Notes: generated by a model not told the origin, from the letters alone. A stretch of 64,000 nt of DNA from Hyaloscypha bicolor E (GCF_002865645.1 NW_020194557.1:806001-870000); one strand, 5' to 3'; positions 23,758-34,536 are shown, counted from the stretch's first letter. Numbers and translations: made by a program.

Positions 23758-24120
23758 TTCGTAGAGGTGCTGATTCTCAACGAGGTGTTTCCCGAGGAGG
23801 AAATTGAATGGAATGATCCTCGCGGCGTGGCGACCCTCGAAAAGCCAATTCTCAAGGTGGCGAAAGCTCGAGGGGAAGTTCCTTAGGAGCGAGTCGTTCT
23901 CGGGGAGGACTCCCAAGTAGAAGCTCCAGTTCTGGTGGTGGTGATTCTCAAGGAGGGAGCTCAAACAGAGGCTCTATCAGAGGTGGCAGTTCTCAAGGTA
24001 GTAATTCTCGGGGGAGCAATTCCCAAGGAGTTGGAACAAGAATATTCGAGGAGGAAGTGTGCGAGGAAGAAGTGTTCGAGGAATTAGGAGTGACGGCTAG
24101 TAGGAACGTGAATGAGTAAC
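23758..24120 (+). repeat. Degenerate Ser/Gly/Arg/Gln-coding repeat, possible relic gene
   Basis: Irregular repeats of motifs like GGTGGCAGTTCTCAAGGTAG and TCTCGAGGGGAAG would encode Ser-Ser-Arg-Gly-Gly/Ser-Gln-Gly stretches, but stops interrupt every frame. The last part reads EEEVCEEEVFEELG before a stop at about 24118. The repeat also occurs left of the MITE (about 23230-23308). It may be the relic of a low-complexity protein or part of a retroelement ending at the LTR-like sequence downstream. Confidence 0.45.
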
Positions 24121-24273
24121 CTGAGCCCCTGGTGCTTTGTGCACGCTGATGAGTCAGCTGGATTATGCTCAGGGGGCCCTCTTTTAACCCTCTCCCAAAT
24201 CAGTTATAGGAAGCACAAAACAGGTTATGGATCTAGTTAGGGGGGTGAGAGTCTACTAGTCGACGTGGGGGGC

Positions 24274-24465
24274 TGTTGAAATAGTACCTAGTGACCTAAG
24301 GAACTCGGAACACTAAACACTCCGGTTTCAGTCACGTCTCATAAACAGACCATATATAGGCTGGAATGCCCTCGCAGCTTTGTTCTCTATAGTTGATAAA
24401 TAATATACTCGATTTCCTCTATTAAGTTCTGCGTGAAGCCCTAAGGCCATGTTTTATTGATGACA
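24274..24465 (+). repeat. Possible LTR of a Copia-like element
   Basis: A purine tract (GACGTGGGGGGC) is followed directly by TGTTGAAATAG, the form in which many Copia 3' LTRs begin. Within about 190 bp come a TATA-like CATATATAGG, an AATAATATAC poly(A)-like signal and an end in TGACA. No second copy lies in this window, so LTR identity is inferred from structure only. Confidence 0.35.
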
Positions 24466-24498
24466 CCATTCATCCTATTGACTGGAAATTCGTTTCAG

Positions 24499-24577
24499 GT
24501 GCTGATAATCGCCATTATACCATATACCGCCAAATTGTTACATAACCAAGAACGCAGTTCTTGGCGGTTATCAGCAC
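24499..24577. repeat. Nested hairpin element
   Basis: GTGCTGATAATCGCCA (24499-24514) and its near-perfect reverse complement (24562-24577, one mismatch) enclose 47 bp. Inside lies a second palindrome, CCAAGAAC-GCA-GTTCTTGG, overlapping the right arm. Such small double hairpins are typical of tiny non-autonomous elements or structured transcripts. It lies about 190 bp upstream of the interrupted gene. Confidence 0.6.
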
Positions 24578-26222
24578 AGCCTTGCTGGCTGCCATAGAGT
24601 TACCTGAAGCCATGCACGTGACCACCTAAATGAGGGGAATCGCTAAATCCAACACGTTAGGCATCACTTCGCCATTCCATAATATTGAAAGGCTGTCAAC
24701 CTCTTGAGTGAACGCGCCCAACACTCTTGGGTGATATTTACCATTTTGACGTAATCACTTAGCTATGTCGCTCGCCGGACAATTCTCGCTTTCTTTCGAA
24801 CTATCTAGGATACCGGAGCTGGTCCCAGTAATCGCCAATGCCATCAATGACGTGGTCGATTTCGCCCGCGAGCTTCGAAAATCCGGCTCCGACATTGTTG
24901 TAGAGCAAGATCTCGCAACGGTGTTTCTTCAAAACCGAATTGAGGCAAAATTTGCGGAGACGTTCAAACATGCAGTTGTGCCAACGGATGTGGCCTCGCC
25001 GTTTCGAGCCTTGCCAATCTATTTCATGAGAGGAGCCGGCCCCACAGTCCGCCGTGCATTAAGAAACCAGGCTTACTTCTCCATGGTCGTACAGTTGTCG
25101 ATGTTGTGTGCAACTCATGAGATAATATCGTTGTCGGAAGGACTCTTTGAGGCTCTTCGACTCCGTTTAAGAGGAGCGCCTACAGAATCAGATTCTACGT
25201 TCTCTCCGGACTCTTTATCAGGAGTCCTAACTGCCTGTAGTGAACAAACGGCATCATTTCCGTGGCACGGATACCTTGCGCACATTAGTCAAGCGCTTGG
25301 AGTACCATATGGTAACGATTACAACCTACCCAGGCCTCCCGGACCCAACGATCTCTATACAAATACGGAGCATTACAACAACTATTACTCTTTGAGTGTA
25401 CCGTTACTACAAGCATCTCTTGACATGTTGGCAGCTGTGCAGAGTTTGTACAAGGACAATATTATGTTCATCGACGGCAGTAGAGGATGCTGCACTATGG
25501 TTCTTTGGGCACACTATGTCTTGGGTCATACTGTCCGGATTGAAGGATGCCCAAATGGAACTGTCACCTTTGGCGCCGGTGAGCACAACGTGATTATTGT
25601 GTTTGAGCCACCTAAGACGACTTCAGCTGCTGTTCCTTTTGGTAACAGGCCCGTCTCCAAGAATGAACAACCTTGCATTTATCTCATGGATGCAACGGCC
25701 ATGCCTCGACTTAAGATACAGCGAGACGATGAAGAAGCTGGGGTGGAGATCGTTGCGGATCTCAAGATTCCTGCTCGGGGATATGGGGAGTCTATGTTTG
25801 CAGAGAAACTCGATGGCGAGAGTGAACGCATAGATATGGGCCATGTCACGAGCGGCATGGCTTTACTATTCTCAGAGCACATTATGGATGAGGCTGGTGA
25901 GGGCAGCAATCAGAGGCTTCTGCGGATGTCATGTGCCTCCAACATTTCCAATGTCCTTAAGGCCAGTGCATTCATCCTTGGGGACACACTTTTCGACCCG
26001 CGAAAGGCTCGATATTATCGAGATGCATATGAAGGTCAAGGCATTGATGCAATTCGTCCACCACCGAGCTTGCAAGTCCTTACAAAGACTATCGTTTCCT
26101 GGGAGTTACTTCGTGCAAGAGCGTACGATTTGGCACTGGTCATCCTTGCCTTTTCTGCCGTTGGAAATCTGAACGAATGCGAATCGCTGGTCTTGGGGCC
26201 TCTCACAAATATCCACGCGATT

Positions 26223-26747
26223 TGATCCATCCCATCTGTCAATACGAGCGGTTTGGGAATCGGGCGCTATTTGGGCTAAGCGAGGGGCCCGATTCGCTAA
26301 TAAAAAGGCCTAATTTTAAAATAATATATAACTTTCTAATAAAAAGCAAAGGCTAAATTTTAATTAAATAAAAAACATTAATGCTTATAAGAAACTTAGA
26401 GGAGTATTACCTAGATTAAATTCTATTAAAGATAAAAAGATTTATATAATTATATATTTTAAAAAACTATTTTATAATTAAAATTATATATAGTTCTAAT
26501 AAAAGGCTTTAGCTAAAATTACTTAAATAGTATTATTAACTAAATCATTTTTAATAGATCCTACTAATAGAATTTTATTAATTTATTAATTTGAAAATAT
26601 TATGATATTTTCAAAATTCGCTCGTATCCGACCTCGGATTTATGAACCGGAGCTCGCTTAAGTAGACGATTAAGCAATCGGGCCCCTCGCTTAGCCCAAA
26701 TAGCGCCCGATTCCCAAACCGCTCGTATTGACAGATGGGATGGATCA
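26223..26747. mobile_element. Non-autonomous inverted-repeat element, copy 1 (525 bp)
   Basis: The termini 26223-26294 and 26676-26747 are perfect 72-bp inverted repeats, containing TCAATACGAGCGG and GGGGCCCGATT. The flanks carry a direct GATT (26219-26222 and 26748-26751), a 4-bp target duplication whose removal restores the host frame. The interior is strongly AT-rich and CpA-poor, while the termini keep CpA/TpG sites. A relative lies split at 32834-58851. No transposase is encoded, so mobility would depend on an element elsewhere. I cannot name the superfamily from a 4-bp duplication. Confidence 0.88.
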
Positions 26748-26751
26748 GATT

Positions 26752-27096
26752 CACATCTCGACGCGTATCATGGATTGGGATGGTCGATCCCCACTTCCTG
26801 TGGATCATCGTACCTGGTATATGCTCATTGCTCGCCTCCTTTGCGGGAGGAAGGATGTGGATTTGCATGATACATTCCTCTACAGTAATTGGGGATGGAG
26901 TGTCTACGTGGACTCATTGGGTAGCGAGGATCCTACACTTGTAACTCCCGGGAAGATCTGGATCAAATGTGGGACACCACACCGAAATGGCGACTATGCG
27001 CACTCTATCAAAAATGGCCCGTATAAAGTGACGCACACAATTCCACAGTGCAGTTCAGTTGAAAGCGCGGATCAGATACTTCGACCGAGATGCATG
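26752..27096 (+). pseudogene. Middle coding segment of the interrupted gene
   Basis: 115 codons (beginning HISTRIMDWDGR) continue the frame of 24765-26222 across the first insertion. The composition is ordinary for coding DNA and Trp-rich. The segment ends in the left GATGCATG copy of the hAT target duplication, after which the apparent frame runs a few codons into the hAT end before a stop. Confidence 0.85.
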
Positions 27097-30000
27097 CAGT
27101 GTGGGAAATGAGTTGAGTAGAGTAGAGTAGTGGGCCCTACTCATACTCTACTCAAGTTTTTTTCTCACTACTCATACTCTACTCAATACTCTACTCAACT
27201 ACTCAAGAATATTCTTGAGTAGTTGAGTAGTATGCACGTGATACCACACGTGACGTTACACGTGATAGGCTAACCTAATTTGGTAAGGCTCCGGGGTGGC
27301 CCGAGCCTAGCGCCACTGTACTGCCCAATCAAGTGGTGGCGAGGTTTGGTAAGCGAGGTAGAACCTTCACGATACTTCCAGAACTACCATGGCTTACATA
27401 TTATATTATATTACTAATATAAGAGCTATATATTAGAAATTAAAGAACTAGAACCTTCGAAATATAGTATTTCTTTCTAATTAGAAGAAGAATTAAGAAG
27501 CCTTTAGAATATTAGAATTTTGTATAAGAACAGGTTATTTTCCTCGAGTTCTCGCTTTTTTTATTTTTATAATTACTTATATATCTTCAACTATTACTCT
27601 CACAATAATACTTTATATTATAAATACCTTTATATATACTTTACATACTCGAAAATATCTCAACCATCCTCGATTAAGCTTAATATAAGCCAAAATCACC
27701 CTGATTTTATATTAAAATCCCTTGATAAAGAACCTCTTCTCTTTAAAAAAGGATATTTAAAAAAGACTTTAAATCCAATTCAAGAGAACCCGGAAGACGC
27801 TCGCACTTGTACTATTAGGTGCTTAGTACAAGGCTATTCGTAAGTTAATAATCTTAATTTTAATAGTTTTAATATTAATTAACTTTTTAGAAAAACATGG
27901 CTAAATCAACAAATATACGGTCAAACAAGTAATTATTTAGCTCACTTTCGGAACTCACATAAATTTATTAATCTTAATACTCTTTCCGATAGTAGAAATA
28001 ATAGTAAGTTAATTAATATTATTTAAAGAATTATTTACTAATTATTTACTAATTATTTATTAGGTAAAAGCGAAGCTTCTTCTTCTCAAATCTCTCAACC
28101 AACTATAAATAGTCTTTTTAATAGACAATCGGGCCAAAGAGAAGATAGCTTTACTATTAATCACTTTAAGAGATTATTATTAAGCTTTATTATTAGTAAT
28201 AATATCTCTTTTCGAGCAGTTACTACTCCGAGCTTTAAAGTACTTTTAAAATATTTAAATTAGTAAGTACTTATATTATTATTATTATTATTATTATATA
28301 GGCTAATATTTTATAGTCAAGTACCGCCTTTATATAAGAAAACACTTAAGGACAAGCTTAATTTGAGCTATATAGAAAAGAGTTTAAATATTAAAGAAGA
28401 ATTACAAGAGAATATTAATTCTCAAGGAACCTTTTCTATTACTTTAGATACTTGGACAGGTATAAATCAAAAGGCTTTTCTTGGAATTACTATATAAGTT
28501 AATTAATTATTAATTATTAATTTTTTATAAAATATATACTAATTTTATTTTAGATACTTTATAAATAAGGATTTTATATTAAAATCTTATTTATTAGTAA
28601 TAAAAGACTTAAATGATATATACTCTGGTATTTATATGCTTTCTGTTTTATTAGAAGCTTTAAAATAATATAATATTGAATATAATATTACTAGGTAAGT
28701 AATATAATTATATTTTTATAATATAATTACTAATATATTTTATTTAGTATTACTTGAGATAATACTAGCTCAAACGATACCTTATTAAAGGCTTTTATAA
28801 AGCATTATAATAAGTAAGGAATTAAATTTTAAGGAGATATTCCTTATATAGCTTACGTATTAAATTTAGTAGTTCAAGATATTTTAAAAGCTCTTATTAA
28901 GAACGATTATAATACTTCTTATTCTACTGATTTATACGAGCAAGAAATGGAAGAACTTGAAAATAGAGAAGAAGAAGGAGAGCAAGTAATAAGTAAATTT
29001 CCTATATAATTTATAAGAGATTTATTAATAAATTTTAGATTTATTAATTTGGAGAAAGGTTAGAAAGACTATTATAGGTCTTAAATATAACCAAGAAAAC
29101 CGACGATTATTAGAAGCTCAAATTAAAGCTTTTAATATAGAAAATGCTCGATTTCCTTAACTTGGTAAGTAATTAATAATCTAATTATTAATTAATACTA
29201 ATTATTTATAGACCAAAAAATACGGTAGTCTTTGACTTATAATATATTAAAGAACTTTTTATATATATATAAAGCTATTGAGGTTGTTATTAATAGCTCT
29301 AATTCAAAGGCTTTTAAAAATAAAAGTCTAGTTTTAACTAATATTGAAATTACTTATTTAAATAATATTTTAAATATAATTTCAATATTTATTAAAGCTA
29401 CTACAAAGTTATAAGCCGAAAACTACCCTACTATATATTATATTATACCTGAGGTATATAAAATATATAATAAACTAAAGAATTTTAAGAAGGAATTTAA
29501 AGTAAGTCTTTTTTTAAACTCTTCTTATATTATTATTAATATTATACTAATATTTAATAGGATAAAGCATTTATAGATACTATTAATAAGGGTATAGCTA
29601 AGCTTCGAAAATATTATCCTAAAACAGGCGTTTTAGATAATAAAAGTAAAGCTTTATATTTAGCCCTTATTCTTAATCCTCGAATTAAATAAGAAGGATT
29701 AACTAGTATTGGCTTATCTAGCGGTATGTCTTCGGATATATATAATAGATTAAAGACCGATTATAACGTATAAGTAATCCCTTTAATTACTTTTTAATAA
29801 ATTAATTAATAACTAATTTTATTTAGATATAAATACGATTATAATTTATCTCAAGCTAGATCCGATTCCTCGGATTTTAATATGGCCGATTCCGATAAAG
29901 ACGAAGACGATATATATATTACTAATAAGTCTTCTAATATAGAAGACAAATTAGTAACTTATTTAGAAGAAAAGAGAGAAGATAGGAAAGTAAGTAAATT

Positions 30001-30656
30001 TTACTTAAATTTTATTAAATAACTATCCGGTATTCTTTTAATTTTTTTTTATATATTAGTACTAATATATATATAGACTAAGCCCCTAGACTACTGGAAG
30101 TCTAATGCGGCTAGATTCCCTGTTTTAGCTCTAATAGCTAGGAAATATCTAGGAATCCCGGCTTCCTCGGCCGCTAGCGAGAGATTCTTCTCTCAAGGTA
30201 CTCTTATTATATCTAAATTGCGTAATAGACTTAATAAGAGTACTTTTGAGATTATATCTTGTCTAAAAAGCTGGGGGTTATTTAAAGATGAATTAGAAGA
30301 AGTAAAAAGAGAGGAAAAAAAGAAGGAAAAGAAAGATTCTGAAGAGGGAAATTTGTTTTTTTATAGAAGAAAAGTAGTATTTAAGTAGCCTTATATAAGC
30401 TATAGCTTAAATTATATAGTACTGCTTAATAGGTACCTTATTTATTTATTAATAATTAAATGAACATTGATTTTCTACATTCACGTGACTTGCACGTGAC
30501 TACTCTTGAGTAGTACTCTTGAGTAGTACTCTTGAGTAGTACTCTTGAGTAGTACTCTACTCTACTCTACTCAAGTACCGTATTACGCTACTCAAACTCT
30601 ACTCTACTCTACTCAAGACTACTCTTGAGTAGCTTGAGTATTTTTTGCCCACACTG
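27097..30656 (+). mobile_element. hAT-superfamily DNA transposon (3.56 kb)
   Basis: The ends are CAGTGTGGG...CCCACACTG. They are flanked by an exact 8-bp duplication, GATGCATG, at 27089-27096 and 30657-30664, the hallmark of hAT insertion. Both subterminal regions carry many copies of ACTCTACTCAA/TTGAGTAGAGT motifs in both orientations (27113-27230 and 30505-30640), as expected of transposase-binding arrays, plus CACGTGA motifs. The interior encodes a decayed transposase. It interrupts the 24765 gene in frame with its duplication. Confidence 0.95.
27520..30388 (+). pseudogene. hAT transposase, multi-exon and decayed
   Basis: The frame is recoverable across several short AT-rich introns (for example a GTAAGT donor at about 27840 with its acceptor near 27890). 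An N-terminal BED-like segment (CTIRCLVQGYS..FRNSHKF) is followed by a linker containing PTINSLFNRQSG, the catalytic-core start FSITLDTWTG (about 28430), and the C-terminal dimerisation motif PASSAASERFFSQGT (about 30160-30210). Several in-frame TAA/TAG codons stand where Gln is expected, consistent with CAA-to-TAA mutation by mild RIP. Functional hAT transposases bind the subterminal repeats and cut out the element. This copy is probably inactive, but its ends are intact. Confidence 0.85.
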
Positions 30657-30664
30657 GATGCATG

Positions 30665-31078
30665 ACATCTGTTAGTATTCTCCCATTCCTCGTAGCATTG
30701 CGTGCAGATACTTTTGTTGTCAGTGTGAGGTACAAAACGAATATAGGTACTTGCTTGATTGGGTATGGCGACTTGCATCGTTTGCGCTGGGAGGCGCAGA
30801 TTTTGGAGCCTTGCTCTCATCGTGTGGCTAATGAGGAACATCCCTTGGATATCGGGATAACAAGTGTTCGTGGAATGATGTTTGATCCACTCGCTTCTCC
30901 TTCGGAACGCATATGTGTTTCAATGGTCCATGGGAGCGGTCCCGTAAGATGGCTGGCTTTGGCTGGCAACCCAGCATACAACCCAAGAGAAAGTGTCCTA
31001 AGAGGCTCTAGTACTTGTTTGGAATGCTCTATTCAGCAAATAGTAATTATGAAAGGGGATCAGCTGTTAATCTTATAA
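30665..31078 (+). pseudogene. 3' coding segment of the interrupted gene
   Basis: 137 codons plus stop, reading TSVSILPFLVALRAD onward, continue the frame after the hAT insertion. The ATG at 30662 belongs to the duplicated target site, so this is not an independent start. The segment is GC-balanced and contains no RIP-like mutations. The end reads LECSIQQIVIMKGDQLLIL, with no recognised motif. Confidence 0.85.
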
Positions 31079-31466
31079 GGAAGGAGGATAAAGAAGAATA
31101 AATCAAATCCCGCGAGAAGAGGGCATCCAATCAGTGAACAATCGTGAAAGTGAAGTGTGTATTGCTTAATTTCTTCCGTAAGGGAAGGAGAGAAGACTAA
31201 ATAGAGGAGGAGGAGACCTGAGACTACGGAAAAACAGTTCCTCCGAGGATTCCCTGTATTTCACACTACCATAAACCGAATAATAGTACTTTAATTTACA
31301 CTATCTAGGTTTAAACTATATAAAGTCGATATACTCGAGATTCTGTTGTACCTAATTCGTATACTTTAAATTGAAGCAGACCGAATTATAGTACTCCAAT
31401 TTAAACGACTTCGGCTTTAAGTATAAAATAAACCACGTGCTTTAGTCATTCCCTTCTAGCGCCTTT
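31079..31466. other. Gene-free stretch with a diverged direct repeat
   Basis: Two related motifs, ACCGAATAATAGTACTTTAA (about 31276) and ACCGAATTATAGTACTCCAA (about 31380), lie about 100 bp apart in direct orientation, suggesting an old duplication. No gene is seen. Confidence 0.4.
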
Positions 31467-31775
31467 CACGCCAGCAAAATAAATATACTACGAAATGGAT
31501 ACGCCAGTACGTGGGAGCCAAAACTTACCCCCTAGCCCTTTCTAGCGACCGCCACACGTCGGCAGGGAATAGAGCGAGGGGCGCCAGTGTCGGGGGGCCG
31601 AATTATTCTCCTAAGGCAGCCCGATTCTGCTCCCTTTTTTCCATGGCGTATACCAAGCGGCATTACATTATATGCGCCAGCGTTAAAGAACAAATTTGGC
31701 TCGCGCTGGCGGGACGGGGCTGGCGAGGGCAAGTTTTGGCTCCCCGGCAATTGGTGTATCCATTCCGCTGGCGTG
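31467..31775. mobile_element. MITE-like element with imperfect inverted ends
   Basis: The left end CACGCCAGC, followed after about 19 bp by AATGGATACGCC..GGGAGCCAAAACTT, is matched by the reverse complement of the right end (CACGCCAGC, AATGGATACACC..GGGGAGCCAAAACTT) over about 45 bp with mismatches and one indel. The interior has no gene. The overlapping 60- to 98-codon frames on both strands are by-products. Confidence 0.6.
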
Positions 31776-32833
31776 TGACTGGAGGGGAGAGGAGGAACGT
31801 GACTTAACAAACCTGAGCAGAGGGTGAGGCGAGGGTGAGTAGCGCTTGCGCAGAGCGGCGATGGTGATTAACCGCGTTGAAAGGAAGGGAGGGTCTAGAT
31901 TCGATGAGATTACCAGAACATTCTCACCTGCGGGGTTTGGATTCCTAGATTAATAACTAGAGATGAATTGTGAATTATTGATAGACTATGGGATTTGGCG
32001 TTGAATCTGATATGTATGCAATCCGTCAAGCTTTCAGGAAAAAGGACAGATGATAGCGCTCACCCTCGTTGATCTCTTTCCCTTTAATCGCATCTTTGTC
32101 CTCGATATCTTTTGTTGCAATGGAAACAATGTACCTAAACATTTGGTACATTGAAGCGTCCTTCAACTCCAGAGTGAATCATCTTCCTCAAGTTCCGTTG
32201 CAAAATTTGTGTGCATCATTTTTTAGCGCAGTGGGAAAAGCGTGCAGGGCCGGGTGTACCATTGCTGTCAAGAGGCCTGATAGATTAGCGAGCTCGCTTA
32301 GCTTCCCCTTTTCTTCTCGCATCAAGACTGTGTATTTTTCAAGAACAGCAAGCCATTCACTAGCACCAATGGACAGAAATAATTTAAACATTGCATGTAC
32401 TTGAATAAACTGGTGTATTTGATTTCATATGTTATGCCACTCTGGCAACATGCAAACATTACTGAAATAGCTTGCACAAAAAATTGAATTTTGTGAAGCG
32501 AGTGATCTAACTAGACCATGTGAAGATCTCGAATTTTGCTAGTCTACTATGGGCAGGTGATCCCACACAAGGCATTTGAATTCCACACTGCACACACTCA
32601 GGCATTTCTGGTACACCTATTACTGCCAGAGGGGGATGCCCGTCCGTCTTGCGCTTGTTTGAGGGTGTTGAAACTCTGTACCCGTGCAAAGGTTTTCCCG
32701 ATTTCACGAATACCGAGTCCCAAGGAGCGAATCACGGCGTCTGGTAGGTTAAAGCCCTTCACATTGACGTCCCAGTCGAACTAGGTTGCTCGGTTTAACT
32801 TGAGATTGAGGCGAAGTAGATGTGTTCCCCCCG
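31776..32833. other. Gene-poor stretch with possible coding relics
   Basis: On the minus strand, frames at 32391-32188 (SELANLSGLLTAMVHPAL) and around 32160-32065 (KDASMYQMFRYIVSIATK) look protein-like, as does 32784-32640 (DVNVKGFNLPDAVIRSLG). They sit in different frames with stops between them, so they may be fragments of one or two dead minus-strand genes. I cannot name a family or link them by splice sites. Confidence 0.3.
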
Positions 32834-32897
32834 GTTCGTCAATACGAGCGATTGATTAATCGGACCTAAGCGAGGAGCCCGATTCGCTAATAAAAGA

Positions 32898-33177
32898 TGT
32901 CACGAGCACAAGATCTAGGGCCTGGAAGGCGTGGTTAGACTGTCTCTATTTCGACGATTCAAAGCTAAAGAGAGAAGAGGATCTCGAAGGAGCCTCGGAT
33001 CTAAATAATTGCGAGCTACGCACGGGCCCACGTGCTAGCTTAAGCTCGGGATCACGTGTAACCATTAGGTGATTATAGATGCCACGCTCAGATGCCAGAT
33101 ACCTCGCTCAGATGCCAGATACCTAACTAGCTCTAGTCTAACCCCTACTAGTACCGTATATCGTAATAACCGTAATA
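32898..33177 (-). repeat. Gypsy A 3' LTR, not RIP-mutated
   Basis: 280 bp, GC-balanced, keeping CpA/TpG sites. It contains two copies of a 20-bp unit (CGCTCAGATGCCAGATACCT) where the partner LTR has four, which accounts exactly for the 40-bp length difference. Confidence 0.9.
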
Positions 33178-34532
33178 TTACCCCCCCCCCCCTCGAAGTA
33201 AGCTCGTCCCCGAGCTTCGAAAGTCCCTGTTGAATTCTCAAGTTACAGTCACGTGCGAAAGGCCAGGGTCTTTTGCACGTGACTTGCAAGGATTTCCGTC
33301 CGTATTATGCGGTTCTGGTAGTATATTATTCTTGGTACAGTCTAACTAATAGGGGAGGTTCTGGGGCAGTTCTGGCTATTCGGGGTTCTTATTATAGAAG
33401 CTCTAAAGAGCCAGGGCACTATTACTTAATAAGAATACAGGATATTACTCCGGATCTGAATCCTATTTTTTTTTATTAGACTCAATACTTAAGCTTTCTA
33501 TAGAATAGCTTTATTACTAGTACCTCTTAAACTTTATATTCTATTTCCCCGTCTTATAATTCTAATAGCAGAAGCTCCGGATTCACTTGTCCGGAAAGGG
33601 AATTACCTGGATTCTTATATAGCTTCTCTATATAAAATACCGGATATATTCTTATTAATTCCGGAAGCTTAAGTCTAAAAAAATATCCTACTTATTCCAG
33701 GATTTTATATAGTTCTTCTATTTAGTAAGCTAGCTTATAGCTCGAATAATTATTCTTTTAGTACTTAATAATAATTTATACTTTATTTCTTACTTTAAAG
33801 TTTACTAGTTAGTAGTACTTATTAGCTTAAATAATATAATATTCTTATATTTATATTATATTCTCCTATATCTTTTACTATAATTTATAGAGCCATATTA
33901 CTAGAACCTTTACTTCTTGCCTATTTAGCTCTTTCTTTAGAATATCTAATTATACTTGGGTTTTCTAATTAAATAATATCTATAGTTTATAGCCCTTCTT
34001 TATAAGAAACAGGAATTAGCCTATAGTCTTATAAATTAGAGCTATTTACTAGTAGTTAATTATTACTACTTATTTATTCTAATTATTCTAATAATAATTT
34101 ATATAGAAATATAGCTATTAGTTAAAATACTAGTTAATAATTTCTATCTAGCTATTAGTTTAGAAATAATTAATAATTAATAACTTGAGCTTTATACTAA
34201 TATATTTATAAAACTCGTTTCAGAAATCCGATATAAATTAGGAACTTTAATTAGATATTATAGTCTCCGGAATATTAACTTAGTAAATTATATAAATAAG
34301 AAATAGAAATATTAATTCTTTAGCTATTATTATATCTCGGATAGAAATTATAACAGAATACTTGTCTAGATAATTAATAAAAATTATTACTATATTATAC
34401 TTATTTTTATTTTCTAGATATTTCTTAAAATTTACTAATATATATTACTAGAAATAATTAGGGACTAGTAATAAATATAAGAGCCCTGGCTTCTTATTTC
34501 TAGAGATATAGAATTATTAGTAAATATAATAG
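33178..34532 (-). pseudogene. Gypsy A integrase C-terminus and chromodomain-like relic
   Basis: On the minus strand the frame near 33700-33550 reads like the integrase tail (LKLPELIKIYPVFYIEKLY, followed by an acidic stretch EIEYEV). It is followed toward 33450 by a chromodomain-like YRKLKYWVKW pattern with stops. Chromodomains direct integration of chromoviruses to marked chromatin. RIP intensity rises from nearly none at 33200 to saturation beyond about 33650. Confidence 0.65.
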
Positions 34533-34536
34533 TTAT

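Larger units (their letters stand above)
24765..31078 (+). pseudogene. Uncharacterised gene split by two transposon insertions
   Basis: Three coding segments lie in register: 24765-26222 (486 codons), 26752-27096 (115 codons) and 30665-31078 (137 codons plus stop). Leaving out each element with one target-duplication copy gives one uninterrupted 738-codon frame, with no other disabling change noticed. The first segment alone reaches a stop just inside the first element. I recognise no domain. The protein looks soluble, mixed alpha/beta, without signal peptide or membrane span; a phrase such as FIDGSRGCCTMVLWAHYVLG resembles uncharacterised fungal proteins. Base composition is balanced and RIP-free, unlike the inserts. 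Such an intact frame around two inserts implies recent insertion, or polymorphism with an empty allele elsewhere in the population. Confidence 0.85.

Noticed and set aside
26223..26240. Gene 24765 ending naturally at the stop codon 26223-26225
   Set aside because: That stop lies in the first bases of the inverted-repeat element, and the frame continues exactly after the element and one GATT copy.
33058..33117. Possible CRISPR-like array from 20-bp repeats
   Set aside because: The repeats are contiguous tandem units inside an LTR, with no spacers, in a eukaryotic genome.
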